A DNA stretch of 64,000 bases from NCBI RefSeq assembly GCF_040958095.1, contig NC_091219.1, positions 21,983,037-22,047,036 on the forward strand. The letters run 5' to 3'. Under the pieces are notes generated by a model. The model saw nothing but the letters and a program-made list of their open reading frames with translations, was not told the DNA's origin and did no database searches. The translations under genes and the position numbers were made by a program. Every line of letters begins with the position of its first letter. Position 1 is the stretch's first letter. Of this stretch, positions 1-11,159 are shown piece after piece. Source of the DNA: Procambarus clarkii. Lineage: Eukaryota; Arthropoda; Malacostraca; Decapoda; Cambaridae.

Positions 1-211
1 CTTGGCTTATTAGGCAAATCGGGCCTTGCATAGTAGGCTGAGAAGTGCGTTCTGGCTACTAGGTACGACATATATATATATATGGATTATTAACATTGTA
101 TATTATTATTGTAATTACATTCTTGTTATTTACTTTTTTTATTTTAGAGATAATTATGTAATTACTATTAACATTAATTTTGGCTCACACACCAAGTTCT
201 GATCAACAGGG

Positions 212-582
212 CAACCCGTTCTCGCAAATTTATTAAGTCAATATTGACTTATTAGTTGCGTGCATAGGTGACATACTAAACATAATAGTTTCCCTTGAAA
301 AGCTTCATAGAAAACACCGACCTTTCCTAACCTACTTAGTATGTTAAGATAAGCATCTTATAGCTTCGTAATTACAATTATTACTTAACCAATTATAGGT
401 ATAGGTTAGGTAATAATTGTAATTACGAAGCAATAAGATGCTTATCTTAACATACTAAGTAGGTTAGGTAAGGTCGGTGTTTTCTATGAAGCTTTTCAAG
501 GGAAATTATTATGTTAAGTATGTCACCTATGCACATAATTAATAAGTCAATATTGACTTATTGAATTTGCGAGAACGGGTTG
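212..582. mobile_element. Foldback MITE, family M1, copy 1 (371 bp)
   Basis: Near-perfect palindrome. The left end CAACCCGTTCTCGCAAATT is the reverse complement of the right end AATTTGCGAGAACGGGTTG, and pairing continues inward almost to the centre near 390-400, including the AATTACAATTATTACTTAACC segment and its inverted partner. It has no coding capacity. A second copy of exactly the same length lies at 51507-51877. No target-site duplication is visible here. It is a non-autonomous DNA transposon by structure; the superfamily is not known. Confidence 0.85.
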
Positions 583-2130
583 TGTTGGTGAGGCTCAGTG
601 AGGCGAGTGTGTGTGTGAATATATAACCATCTTATCTTGCTCTCTGTCTTTAATATTTTTTGGGATTAATTATTATTGTTTATTTAATCATTATTATTAA
701 TGATGGCACATTTAGACTAAAAATTTTATATGCATCTCTCACTATTAACCAGTCCAAGCTAAACATAAATATAGTTTCACCAATCCATTAACTTTCGAGC
801 ATCCGTAATGACCGTGGTCGTCACCAATGTTATTAACAACATCGCGGGCGTGACCCTCTCGGGAGTCACGAGAAAAAATATTTGTATAAAATCCATTTAT
901 TATCCGATCAACTTAGGAATAGTTTACAAATGTTTGCCATGGAATTTACGTTTTTTCTAATAGTCGAACAGCTTATTAAAGAGAACGGCGTGGCAGTGAA
1001 TCATCGTGGTAAAACAATTGTATTATTGACACGACGAGTATTATCGACGCAGTTTTTATATATGTTGCCGATCGAGCGCATCCTTATGTGACCTTTAATA
1101 CTTATGTTCTTATACAACATTTTATTGCGAACACATTGGAACAAAAATGAAATACATACACCGAAAAATAATGTCAGGACAGTGAATTGAATATACACTT
1201 TTCAAAGCGAGTTTCGCCGATATGCCGCCGCGGGTAACACTTCGGCCACTTCCCACACTGTTTTGGGTGGGCTACGACATTGAATCTATATTTATATGCA
1301 TATGTCCGTGTAGAGAATTTTATTGCGATTCCAATGATAGCACAATTAGCGATTTAGGACAACTGTAGGCTTCGCAACCATTAAGAGAGTGGAAACATTT
1401 TGTTGCTGTTTGGCGCTCTGGGCGAGTGATCTGAATAGTTTTTTATTTGGTGTTGATAGTCCTTATGCTTTGGCGGCATTTTATAGGTATGTTCTTATAG
1501 ACAATTTTATTGCAAACACAGTGATACCAAATTTAAATACGTGCGCCTTCAATTATTGTCAGGACAGTCAAAAGAGTGTACACTTTTTCGGTCTTACCGC
1601 ATGGGCGCGCGAAACGCCAAAAGCACATAGGGTAAGTTTTTTTCAGAACGCAGGGAGCGCGAAAGTGTTAATTAAATTAATTAAATTAACTGAGTTACTT
1701 TTGAGTCAAATGGATCTTCTGTTATGTCATTGCTATTGCTAGGCGACGACCGTGAGTCTCTTGACTTGGCCTGTGGCCAGGTTTTGCGTAACTAAATATC
1801 TGAATTACTTCCTGACAAGACTAACGATTAGCATAAACTTATTTAGAGAAACCAAGCCACTTTTTTATCAATTCAAGAGGAACTAAGAACCATCTCCTTT
1901 TTAGTAAGCTGGACAATGGTATATTATTTCCGGTAAATGATATACGGTACTCGGTCAAGTTATTACTATCAATTATTTGTATGTTGAATGTCCAGAAACT
2001 GTAATCGCGGTTTCAACACCAAGTAAGTTTAAAACAGAGATTGGTAAGTTTAACTACTTGCAAGTCCTCAGCGGGTCGTTTGGAGGAAATAGTTTCTCTC
2101 AAGTGATTGCATCTCAGAATCCAGAGTGCA
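583..2130. other. Unassigned AT-rich sequence with a diverged direct repeat
   Basis: No convincing exon. A diverged direct repeat is visible: about 1100-1210 and 1487-1590 share the order 'ATGTTCTTATA', 'ATTTTATTGC', 'TGTCAGGACAGT' and 'ACACTTTT'. Short open frames here have no recognisable domain. This may be an old transposon remnant, but nothing identifies its class. Confidence 0.4.
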
Positions 2131-2139
2131 CAGTGGGAA

Positions 2140-2300
2140 TTATCCATATACAATACAATACAATACAATACAATTTTATTTAGGTAAGGTACATACATAC
2201 AATAAATATTTACAAGGATTGTTTGACTTATAGGTAGAGCTAGTACATACAATGCCTAAAGCCACTATTACGCAAAGCGTTTCGGGCATATAGAACTAAA
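2140..2300 (-). mobile_element. Short interspersed repeat, family S3, copy 1
   Basis: Starts with a run of ATACA units and 'TTTTATTTAGGTAAGG', followed by 'TAGAGCTAGTACATACAATG' and 'GCGTTTCGGGCA'. The same ordered blocks recur at 44060-44195. The AT-rich, poly-T-like left end suggests a retroposon tail, so I read it on the minus strand. Class unknown. Confidence 0.55.
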
Positions 2301-4535
2301 TAACCACAAGAGCAACAGGGAACTATCCCAAACACTCGTGTACCAAGCCAAACCACGTAATCAAACCCAGACCAAGTTGTTTAAAGCTAATTTGCCAAAT
2401 AACATACGAAAATGTGCATCACCTTTAACGTACAATTCTCTGCTTACTGTGTACGATAAGTAAGAATAAGAACGATGCTAAAAAAAGTACATTAGCTGAT
2501 ATTAGGAATTTTATAGAAACGAAAACGGTGCATATTGACACTAACCATGCAGGGACTCGATCTGAAGACTCGCAAAATCTAGTAATTGTATTAGATTTAA
2601 AAAAAAACAAGATATTTCGAACGTTTTTTTTTTTTTTCCTGCAGTAGGAACAGGTGTCTTTGTCTGTCTGTCACTTTCTCTCTCTGTGGCCTCTCCTTTA
2701 CCAGAGGTCTGGTATTACCACTACCTGCACAGCTAGAATTATCTCTGGTAATTTTCAAGCAGATGAAGCAAGATCTTGTAATTCCCCCCCCCCCGGAGTC
2801 TTCCGGCTTGAGTATAGGTTCCACGTTACCAATCATGAAATTCATGTATGGAGTGGTTGAATGTTGCAGGATGTTGTGTAATGTATAATATAGTGTGTTA
2901 CATTGCTGGTATACTCTGTGATAGTGTGGTATGCTGTTATGGGATGGTGTGGAGATGGTGAGGTGAGATCTTGTGATATGTTGTTTGGTACTGTAAATTG
3001 ATGGCATGTAAGATGCCCTGTTGTAAATGATTGTTTGGGGCTATGAAACGCTGTGAGATACTGCTAAGCTATATGTGATACTCTGTTGTGTTATGGAATG
3101 CCATGTTTTGTTGGAGACTGTTGATGGTGAGTGATGTTGTGGTATGATGTCTTTGGATGCTGTGTTTCCGAGATGTGTGGTGATATGCTCTGTAATATTG
3201 TGGACTGATGTTCAGTGTCGTAACGTGTTGCTCTGTGGGATGCTTTGGTCTGGCCGGAGTGGTCTATGGTTTAGTGTTATTGCATGGTGGGAGATGATGA
3301 AGGATAACTTGGGATGCTTCATGATGGCATATTTTAGTAATAATTTTAATGGCCATAAACAATAATAAAACTAGTATTGGTATTATTGTATTAATAAAAT
3401 ACTGACATATAGTATGTTACGCGCGAGGTGTTTGAATTTATCGTTAGTGCGAACAATTCTTTGTTCCTTCAACACCGAAATCTCCTCTCTGATACCTAAC
3501 CTATCCTCAAGCTATGATCACCCGAGCTGTGGCCTATCCTAATATCACATTCGTAATACTGAATGTACTGTATTAGGCTGGACATGTTCTGTAATTTTAG
3601 CCGTACCCATCCATCTGTAGGGTTGATGACTCGCCTTGGCGAACAGCACCCGCAATGGGAGTCAACCTGCAAGTAGAACTTACCCTCTGGGTTTAGAAAA
3701 GGAGTTTCGGTGGCGCAGGTTATCTGTAAGTCCCTGATGCCATCTCTGTGAGCTTGCTACGATGAAATAACACACAAATTAATTTGACATTGAACATTCA
3801 ACTGTTTAAAATTAATGGCCTTTGACCCAGTGGAAAGATGGCCTTCCCGGCAGACACCTTCCACCAGTATCACCTGTCCTTATATCATTGCTTCCAACTA
3901 TTAATAATAAGGAATACATATCTTCAAAACAAAATATATATATATATTCTTACATATAATTTTAGTATAACCGTGTTCTCTGTAATATGTGTATATTACT
4001 GTTTAAGTTGTCACGTTGTAGACGAAAAGTTGCAATCAAATGTAAAGACTAAACGACCTAGTGTTTCTTCGCTCTCCGGGTGGTAGGAAGTTTTTTCCGT
4101 AAAATGGAAACAAAAAAATCATGAGAAAAAACTGTATTGTGTGAGAGCACAGTAACTGTCCTGGCAGGTGTGGTGCCAAACGCACATTAAAATAAAAAAT
4201 ATAGAAAACAAAGTAACATAAATCTGCTGGAACCTTTATGGTGTGCAAGCTGCGGGTAAAGATTAAGAGAATAAACACTGTAAAATATTTAAGATAACAA
4301 AACTTAACAAACATTTACTTTACTGCTTACAAAAAAGAATACTAAACAATTAAAGCCAAAAATTCCTTGACCACTTGGCATAACACAATCAAAAGAAAAA
4401 TATACACATATGAATTTACGTTAATAACAAAGGTTAAGGTAATTATTTATACAAAATGCTCTGAGCGTCTACAGTCACCTGTAGGTGAGGATAGATGCGG
4501 AAGCAGTGAGCACTAGAAGGGTAATCTGCTGTGCT
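2301..4535. other. Unassigned, including degenerate TG-rich tract
   Basis: About 2870-3200 is a degenerate TG-rich, minisatellite-like stretch built of GTGATATGCTGTG-like words. There is a T run at 2624-2638 and a C run near 2786. No exon, tRNA or intact transposon was recognised in the rest. Confidence 0.4.
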
Positions 4536-4986
4536 GGATTGATTGACTGATGAAGATTAAGCCACCCAAAAGGTGGCACGGGCATGAATAGCCCGTAAGT
4601 GGTGGCCCTTTTGAGCCATTACCAGTATCAAGAGTTGATACTGGAGATCTGTGGAGGTGCGATTGCACCCTGCATGGCGGGAGATGTCTCCCTTGTGAAT
4701 GTGTTAAGATGAAGATGAAGCCACCCAAAAGGTGGCACGGGCATGAATAGCTCGTAAGTGGTGGCTGTGCTGGACGCTGGCAAGTCCTTATATATGGGCG
4801 GTGACATCATACTGGCGCCCATTACCACGGGAGACATCTCCCGTCACGCAGGGTGCAGTCGCACCTCCACAGATCTCCAGTATCAGCTATTGATACTGGT
4901 AATGGCTCAAAAGGGCAACCACTTACGGGCTATTCATGCCCGTGCCACCTTTTAGGTGGCTTAATCTTCATCAATCAATCAATCAA
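4536..4986. repeat. Foldback repeat with ~157-bp inverted arms
   Basis: Left arm 4536-4692 and right arm 4829-4986 are imperfect reverse complements. Shared blocks are the GATTGATTGA end, the GCCACC..GGTGGC hairpin, CACGGGCATGAATAGCCCGT, ATGGCTCAAAAGGG, ATACTGGAGATCTG and GGGAGATGTCTCCC. The spacer carries a third, direct copy of the GCCACC/CACGGGCATG block at 4719-4765. Non-coding; likely a mobile foldback element. Confidence 0.7.
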
Positions 4987-5417
4987 TACTGGCGCGAATC
5001 TGGGTCTTGTAACAATGAACGGGCAGCGTAATGGTAGTGTGTTGGTGTCGTCTGGGGAACCTATGAGACTTCAGGTGCTTGGCTCTCATGGAAGGCAGGG
5101 TGTAGGGCGAGGAAAGGAGTGACTGGACAATACGTTTTGGCTCGTATTGTTGTTGTTTTTTGATGTCGAGTATTGATGTTGGAGCATGCTGATACTGAGG
5201 TAGTAAGGAACAGGCAGAATCTACTGATATACAGGAGATAATTGTAACAAAAGTAATTGTAATAATGCTGATGAGTTCAATTATATAATATTCCATATAT
5301 AATGATTCCAATTGAACCCTGACAAGTGGAGCAGAAGTCGTCTGTCTCTGAACTATAACTTCAATACTATAACGACTAAGTAAAATAAAATGCTATTCCG
5401 CCGTCGAGATAAGACAG

Positions 5418-5672
5418 GGGGAAAAGTTATCTTGAGATGATTTCGGGGCTTAGCGTCCCCGCGGCCCGGTCCTCGACCAGGTCTTCTTTTTGTTACCAAC
5501 CCCGGGGAGCAACCCGTAGCAGCTGTCTAACTCCCAGATACCTCTTTACTGCTAGGTAACAGAGGCATCAGGATGAAAGAGACTCTGCTCATTTGTTTCC
5601 GCCTATACCGGGGATCGAACCTGGAAAATCGGACTACGAATCCGAAGCGCTGTCCACTCTGTTGTCAGGCTT
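5418..5672 (-). mobile_element. tRNA-derived SINE, family S1 (full-length, diverged)
   Basis: Read on the minus strand this has a tRNA-like head with a B box (complement of GGGGATCGAACC) and an anticodon-loop-like TTCGTAG. The conserved body is GTTACCTAGCAGTAAA..GGTACC..CAGCTG..GGTCGAGGACCGGGCCGCGGGGAC, ending in ATCATCTCAAGATAAC. Further copies are near 28.6, 29.3, 35.6, 39.2, 53.9, 59.6 and 60.8 kb. This one is more diverged, for example AGAGGCATCAGG in place of AGGGGCATAGGG. Confidence 0.8.
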
Positions 5673-5739
5673 GAGAAGCTGAGAAATTTGAATTATGTTG
5701 TTGTAGCATGTTAACATTTAATGGAGTGGTGCTGATGTT

Positions 5740-5995
5740 GTGGTGATGTTGTGGTGGCTGCTGTGGTGGTAGTGGTGGTAGTGACATTGGTGATTGTGGT
5801 GGTGGTGGTGGTAGTGACATTGGTGATTGTGGTGGTGGTGGTGGTAGTGACACTGGTGATTTTGGTTGTGGTGGTGGTAATGACATTGGTGATTGTGGTG
5901 GTGGTGGTGGTAGTGACATTGAAGATTGTGGTGGTGATGGTAGTGACATTGGTGATTATACTGCTGTGATGATGGTTGTGATTATAGTGATAATG
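5740..5995. repeat. 33-bp minisatellite (GGT-rich)
   Basis: Unit contains GTAGTGACATTGGTGATTGT followed by GGTGGTGGTG. GTGACAT-type landmarks at 5781, 5814 and 5847 give a 33-bp period. Because 33 is divisible by 3, both strands show open frames of low-complexity sequence, which are not genes. Confidence 0.85.
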
Positions 5996-6049
5996 GTGGT
6001 GGTAGAAGCGATAGTGAAGGTGGTCGACAATCCCCGGCTCTGCCACCTG

Positions 6050-6560
6050 TAGCCTCCCTCCCTCTCTCCCTCCCTCTGGCAAGACAGCTTCAGGACTGTT
6101 GCATCAATGACTGACCGCGTTCCCCTGGACGACACATGTTGCCAGCCACACCGACACGAGCCATGCGGTCATATGCCAGCAAGTCTCTGGGAGGAAGACA
6201 ACACTAGTGTGTGTGTTTGTATGAATATGAGTGTGTGAGGGAATTAGTATGTGTGTGTGAGTCCGAGTGTGGCCGGTTTAGTGCCCATGCGCTGGTGTCC
6301 GGAATCAATAAAGGGGGCGCGTGTGGCGGGCGGGGATCAGTGTGTCGGTGAGCAGTGTGGTGAGAGGGTGTCGGCGGGATGTGAAAGCCAGGCCTGGGAG
6401 TCCACCGCGCTCTGCCACCTACCGCCAGGTCAGTGCCACAGCCGTTCCCGCCTCGCTTGCTGGAGGTCAAGGTAGGCAGGCTAGCCAGGGTCGTTCTTAC
6501 GGCCTGTTGAGCGCTTCTGTTGCAAAGCCTCTCTCTCTGGCGCGCCGCCCAGGAATTAAG
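6050..6560 (+). promoter_or_regulatory. GC/CpG-rich segment, candidate upstream exon or promoter
   Basis: Unlike the AT-rich surroundings, 6270-6560 is rich in CpG (GGGGGCGCGTGTGGCGGGCG and similar). It has two donor-like sites, CCAG|GTCAGT at 6429 and CAAG|GTAGGC at 6472. The first coding exon of the synaptotagmin gene starts with a splice acceptor at 17512, so at least one 5' non-coding exon must lie further left; this is one possible place. That link is inference only. Confidence 0.2.
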
Positions 6561-7609
6561 AGTTTTAGGCCTAGAGTGGTTGTGATCGATGGGGGTGGTG
6601 GTGGGAGGGGGGGGAGGAGGTTGACCCAGTATATTATCTAGAATCAAAATAAACATGAAGGAAGAATTTGGCGTCTTCATGTCACACACCCGTCCCACGT
6701 GACCTGCACATCTGTACTACACCTGACGTAATCACAGGTGCTTGACAGATGTAGGCAGGAGGAAACCTCCAACATTTTGTTACAACTCAACAAGCTGGAC
6801 CTAATTTTACAACGTATTTTTTGAAGATATGGTTCTCCATATTCCCCACGAATATGAGGTCAAAGGCTAACACCTCCTCCAACTCCCTACAACGTGAGGA
6901 GGAGCACCTGACTTCCGATGACTCAAGGTGGTTGACCCCTATGACCCCATGAATGGGATCTGACCCTGTTTGTCCATAGGAGTGGGAGATTGACCTCTTC
7001 ACACAGTGACATTGACCTCCCCCCCCACTCCATTAACATAGCACTCTATAGCATATTATTAATACCTTAAGTGGCAAAACCATGCAATTTTGCCTTCTCG
7101 GAGTAATTGAATAAAGTCGAATTAAAGTGAGGTTGCTGCTCCTGTTCACTGCCACACGGAATAAGATTTATATTTCACAGAACGTAAATGCACAGAAGAA
7201 ATGTGAACAATGTTGGGACGAAACCTCTTCAAGAACGTGGATGCGCGGCAGAAATAAGAACGCACTTCAGTAAAAAGAGCGCATTGCAGAGAAGAACAGT
7301 CTGCATGAACATGAACGCTCATCAGTAAGGTAGCGCAGTGAGAGAGCGAGAACATATACATGAACATAAGCGTCAGTAAGATGACTGCCTACTTGGAAAA
7401 CATTAATCGTAACTCCAGATTATATAAAGCAGAAAGAATTTACAAGTAATGTTCCAGGGCGAGCGGGACGGGAGGGGGGGGGAGGTGCTGGTAATAACGT
7501 GACCAGGGAAACACCAGAGTATTATCACCGTGATGGGCAGCATAAATACTGGAACATTAACATGGCATGTTTTATGATAGGCGCTCACTCATGTTATATG
7601 TGGTACGTT
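6561..7609. other. Unassigned non-coding
   Basis: No exon, RNA gene or recognisable transposon seen. Contains short G and C runs near 6605, 7020 and 7475. Confidence 0.4.
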
Positions 7610-8425
7610 TATAGTTGCTGATACTCTCACCCACTGTTGTTATGCCGTCATTGTTGCTGACACTGCCGCCACTGTCGTTACTGCCGTCATTGTTGCTGAC
7701 ACTGCCGCCACTGTTGTTATGCCGTCATTGTTGCTGACACTGCCACCACTGTTGAAATGCCGTCATTGTTGCTGACACTGCCACCACTGTTGTTACTTCC
7801 GTCATTGTTGCTGACACTGCCGCCACTGTTGTTACTGCCGCCACTGTTGTTACTGCCACCACTGTCGTTACTGCCGCCATTATTGTTACTGCCACCACTG
7901 TCAGCAGTATAGTTACTGCCACCACTGTCAGCAGTATAGTTACTGCCACCACTGTCAGCAGTATAGTTACTGCCACCACTATCGTTACTGGCACCATTGT
8001 TGTTACTGCCACAATTGTTGTTACTGCCACCACCGTTGTTACTGCCACCACCGTTGTTACTGCCACCACTGTTGTTACTGCCACCACTGTCAGCAGTATA
8101 GTTACTGCCACCACTATCGTTACTGACACCATTGTTGTTACTACCACCACTGTTGTTACTGCCACAATTGTTGTTACTACCACCACTGTTACTACCACAA
8201 TTGTTGTTACTACCACCACTGTTGTTACTACCACAATTGTTGTTACTTCCACCACTGTTGTTACTACCACAATTGTTGTTACTACCACCACTGTTGTTAC
8301 TACCACAATTGTTGTTACTACCACCACTGTTGTTACTACCACAATTGTTGTTACTACCACCACTGTTGTTACTACCACAATTGTTGTTACTGTCACCACT
8401 GTTAATACTGCCAGTGGTGACAGTA
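7610..8425. repeat. Trinucleotide-derived complex array (GTTGTTACTRCCACCACT)
   Basis: The left part mixes 18-bp GTTGTTACTGCCACCACT units with longer TTGCTGACACTGCC and GTCAGCAGTATAGTTACTGCC units. The right part (about 8140-8400) is a regular 36-bp dimer alternating CCACCACTGTTGTTACTA and CCACAATTGTTGTTACTA. All open frames here are repeats of Val/Thr or Leu/Pro and are artefacts of a period divisible by three. Confidence 0.9.
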
Positions 8426-8879
8426 ATTCAATATTTTAGTGAATAATTTTGTTTTTTATTAGAAGAAAAATTCAGTAAAACTGCAAGGTTTCATTTGCAA
8501 AGGTTTCTTAATGGCTGAAGTAAGCGTATGTTTTGGTCAGCAACCTGTTCTTATAATTCTTGCCATCATTTTTTGTACTTTAGATTTTTAAGAGCGTCCG
8601 AATTGCTTTCTTCATGACAAGAAAACATCTGATTTAAAGCCACTCTTTATGGTAATTTGTTCTATAGAAATGTTTTTTTTATACACTAAATGGATGCGTT
8701 CATTTATGAACGTTGTAGACTACAGAGACGAGCCACATCCCTCGTGTGTTGGGAACCTCATGTTCGGCAGTGGGTCGAGATCAGTAACAATTCTTCTCAC
8801 CTGATGCACAGTCCTGTCGCCACTCTGGTCTGACATCTGCAGGAGAACCTGTGGCCAGGAATCACAAATTAGTGCGAAG
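8426..8879. other. Unassigned non-coding
   Basis: AT-rich; no exon or repeat family recognised. Confidence 0.35.
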
Positions 8880-9145
8880 GGGAAGGGAACTACCAGAGGA
8901 AATCGCCAATCCAATATGACTATATGGCACTTAAAGGGGTCAGGATAAGGATTTGGGATAGGACGAGGGGGGGGGGAAGGAATGTTGCCCAACCACTTGG
9001 ACGGTCGGGGATTAAACGTCGACCTGCATGAAGTGAGATCGTCGCTCTACTGTCCTCCCAAAGTGGTTGGCCACCATTCCTTCCCCCGTCCCATCCCAAA
9101 TCCTTATCCTGATCCCTTCCTACTGTTATATAGTCGTATGGCGAG
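8880..9145. mobile_element. tRNA-like SINE, family S2, head-to-head pair
   Basis: Blocks AATCGCCAATCCAATATGAC, GGTCAGGATAAGGATTTGGG, a G-rich run and CTTGGACGGTCGGGGATTAA match copies at 28335-28515 and 47395-47575. From 9066 the 3' body reappears inverted (CCATTCCTTCCCCCGTCCCA, AAATCCTTATCCTGATCCC), so two partial copies meet head to head. The minus-strand head resembles a tRNA (GCTGGACGGTAGAGC in the 28.5-kb copy). Confidence 0.65.
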
Positions 9146-9477
9146 TAATCAATTGTAGACCTGATTTGCGAGTATTTGTGTTATACATCTCTAGTTAAGC
9201 CAGTTCAATTTACTTAAAAAATGTTCAAATAGAGACAAATTGTCATAAATTTCCTCTCTTAATATGGGAACTGCTGGGTTGCTTAGCAGTGTTAATTCTC
9301 TAGTCTTATGCAAGGAAGATATACATGGTGCCTCCGTGAGACAGCCAGCAGATGTAAGAGTTTCGGTGATGTGATTTTCATCCTCTCTCCTGTCTCCTGG
9401 AAAAGTCTATATACAATTATCTTCATAGCCTTTTGCCTCTGGTAGTAACTTAAGGACGAAATTATAGTAGATGTTTC
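9146..9477. other. Unassigned non-coding
   Basis: Nothing recognised. Confidence 0.35.
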
Positions 9478-9920
9478 ACAGGCTGAGAGGTATGAGCTAC
9501 GAGGAGGGGCTATGAGAATTAAACCTCACTTCGCTGGAAGACAGAAGAGTTAGGGGGGACATGATCACCACATTCAAGATTCTCAAGGGAATTGATAGGG
9601 TAGATAGAGATAGGCTATTTAACACAAGGGGCACACGCACTAGGGGACACAGGTGGAAACTGAGCGCCCAAATGAGCCATAGAGATATTAGAAAGAACTT
9701 TTTTTAGTGTCAGAGTGGTTGATAAATGGAATGCATTAGGAAGTGATGTGGTGGAGGCTGACTCCATACACAGTTTCATGTGTTGATATAATAGAGCCCA
9801 ATAGGCTCAGGAACCTGTACACCTGTTGATTGACAGTTGAGAGGCATGTGAGGCGGGACCAAAGAGCCAGAGCTCAACCCCCGCAAGCACAATTAGGTGA
9901 GTACAATTAGGTGAGTACAG
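9478..9920 (+). mobile_element. LINE family A, 5'-truncated 3' end
   Basis: Starts inside the conserved reverse-transcriptase C-terminal tail (LRGMSYEEGL-like, then LTSLEDRRVRGDMITTFKIL after frameshifts). It continues through the 3' UTR (ATAGAGCCCAATAGGCTCAG, GAGCCAGAGCTCAACCCCCG) to the characteristic 3' end CACAATTAGGTGAGTACA, which is repeated. Closest copy in the window is 42974-43853. The clade is Jockey/CR1-like by style (short tandem 3' repeats instead of poly-A). Dead. Confidence 0.8.
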
Positions 9921-10263
9921 GCGTTGTCGGAAAAATCGACACCATTTACTAACTTTCAATACAATATGCAGATAATATGGCTGCTAATTTACTAATAACA
10001 AATTAACTTATAGAATGTGAGGCACAGTGGAATTTTAGTTATAAGAAAACGAGGATATAATTGCCATATGTCGCCATTAAATTTACTACCTAATAATGGG
10101 AATCATTCTTAATACAGCAGTCTTTGGACTGTAAACATTATAAAAAAAATTCCTTGAACCAACATAATTATCAGTACTAAAATAGAGTAATTGTAGGCCC
10201 ATTTTTCCTACTTCTTGACGATATCTGGACCAGACAGCCAAGGTGTCAGTGGGAGGAGGACCA
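9921..10263. other. Unassigned non-coding
   Basis: AT-rich flank of the large LINE insertion; nothing else recognised. Confidence 0.35.
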
Positions 10264-10277
10264 GTAGCAGTCGCCAT
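10264..10277 (+). repeat. Target-site duplication, left copy
   Basis: GTAGCAGTCGCCAT, identical to 16503-16516. It marks the 5' border of the L1/Tx1-like element. Confidence 0.9.
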
Positions 10278-10644
10278 GGATTCGCTCACTGGCCACCAGA
10301 GGGCCAGGACGTGCTCGTTTGACCTGCCAGTTGTCGCCTGGTGCTGAATGGAGGCGGGTGTGGATGTGGTGTGGTGCGCCCGCTGGCCGGAGGGCCCGGC
10401 TGGTGGTTGGTGGTGTGTCCCGCGTACGGCGGGTGGACACAGCGTGCCTTGAATTCTCGGGGGATGTGGACTGGGCGCTTGTGGAAGTTGCTGTCATCGA
10501 TGTGCTTCAAGTGGATGTCCAGGATTTGATAGGGCTGGAGAAGCTTTTCCATACCGGGTGGCGGTGACCTTCTGCAGGAGCTCGCTGTACAAGGAGTTTG
10601 TGGCGCGTTGGGCCGGCCACTCGGTTCCAGTCACCGACACGGCT
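10278..10644 (+). pseudogene. LINE ORF1, N-terminal part, frameshifted
   Basis: Open segments in shifting frames, for example 10319-10567 and GTGGCGGTGACC onward at about 10559-10644 (VTFCRSSLYKEFVARWAGHS). The text runs up to the 9-bp duplication of the inner insertion and resumes at 11160 in the same sense (DTAVSVAISNPWGAMQYV). There are at least two frameshifts. The ORF1 role (nucleic-acid binding) is assigned from its position before the CCHC knuckle. Confidence 0.55.
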
Positions 10645-11159
10645 TGTATATATATGATGTAACTATATAACCTGAGCTTGTAAAAGCACCTTCATCACCT
10701 TCAGTGATTAAGTGCTTAATTGCACACTAGTTTCTTTATCAGCTACCTCACCCTGTCAGAGTAAATGAGACAAATGTATGTGAATGCATGTGTGTGTATA
10801 TATGTATGTATATGTGTGTGTGTGTATGTATATGTATGGGTACAAAGTATATATGGAAGCTGATCAGAATTACATTTCACCTTTGTGAATGTACATTAAT
10901 GACACTATGTAAAAGACACATCTAACACTTTATGTAGGGCATACGTAAATCTGTGTATCTATGTATTTACGTATGTAGGTTAGCTTAGCATTTTAAAAGC
11001 ACCGAATGACCTTCTGTGGTTGTGTTCAATAAACCCTTGAACTATATGTTTAACACTTCTCTAACCCTGTCCATGGAGGACAGAAGAAAATGTATATATG
11101 CTGGTTAGCATTGTAAATGTGTGGCCACGTCTGTGGTAGAAAATAATAAAAAAAAAAAA
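10645..11159 (+). mobile_element. 3'-UTR retroposon nested in LINE ORF1 (515 bp)
   Basis: Flanked by a 9-bp direct repeat GACACGGCT at 10636-10644 and 11160-11168 and ending in an A-rich tail. The body (GATGTAACTATATAACCTGA, TCACCTTCAGTGATTAAGTG, CCATGGAGGACAGAAGAAAA, GTGTGGCCACGTCTGTGGTA) matches 52580-53085. There it follows the end of a LINE coding region, so this copy is a 5'-truncated 3' UTR of that LINE family. Confidence 0.9.

Noticed and set aside
5665-6082. Pro-rich 11-residue repeat protein on minus
   Set aside because: 33-bp GGT-rich minisatellite; adjacent to a SINE and with no exon borders.
7725-8399. 224-codon Val/Thr repeat protein
   Set aside because: Trinucleotide-derived array with an 18/36-bp period; the open frame is a by-product.
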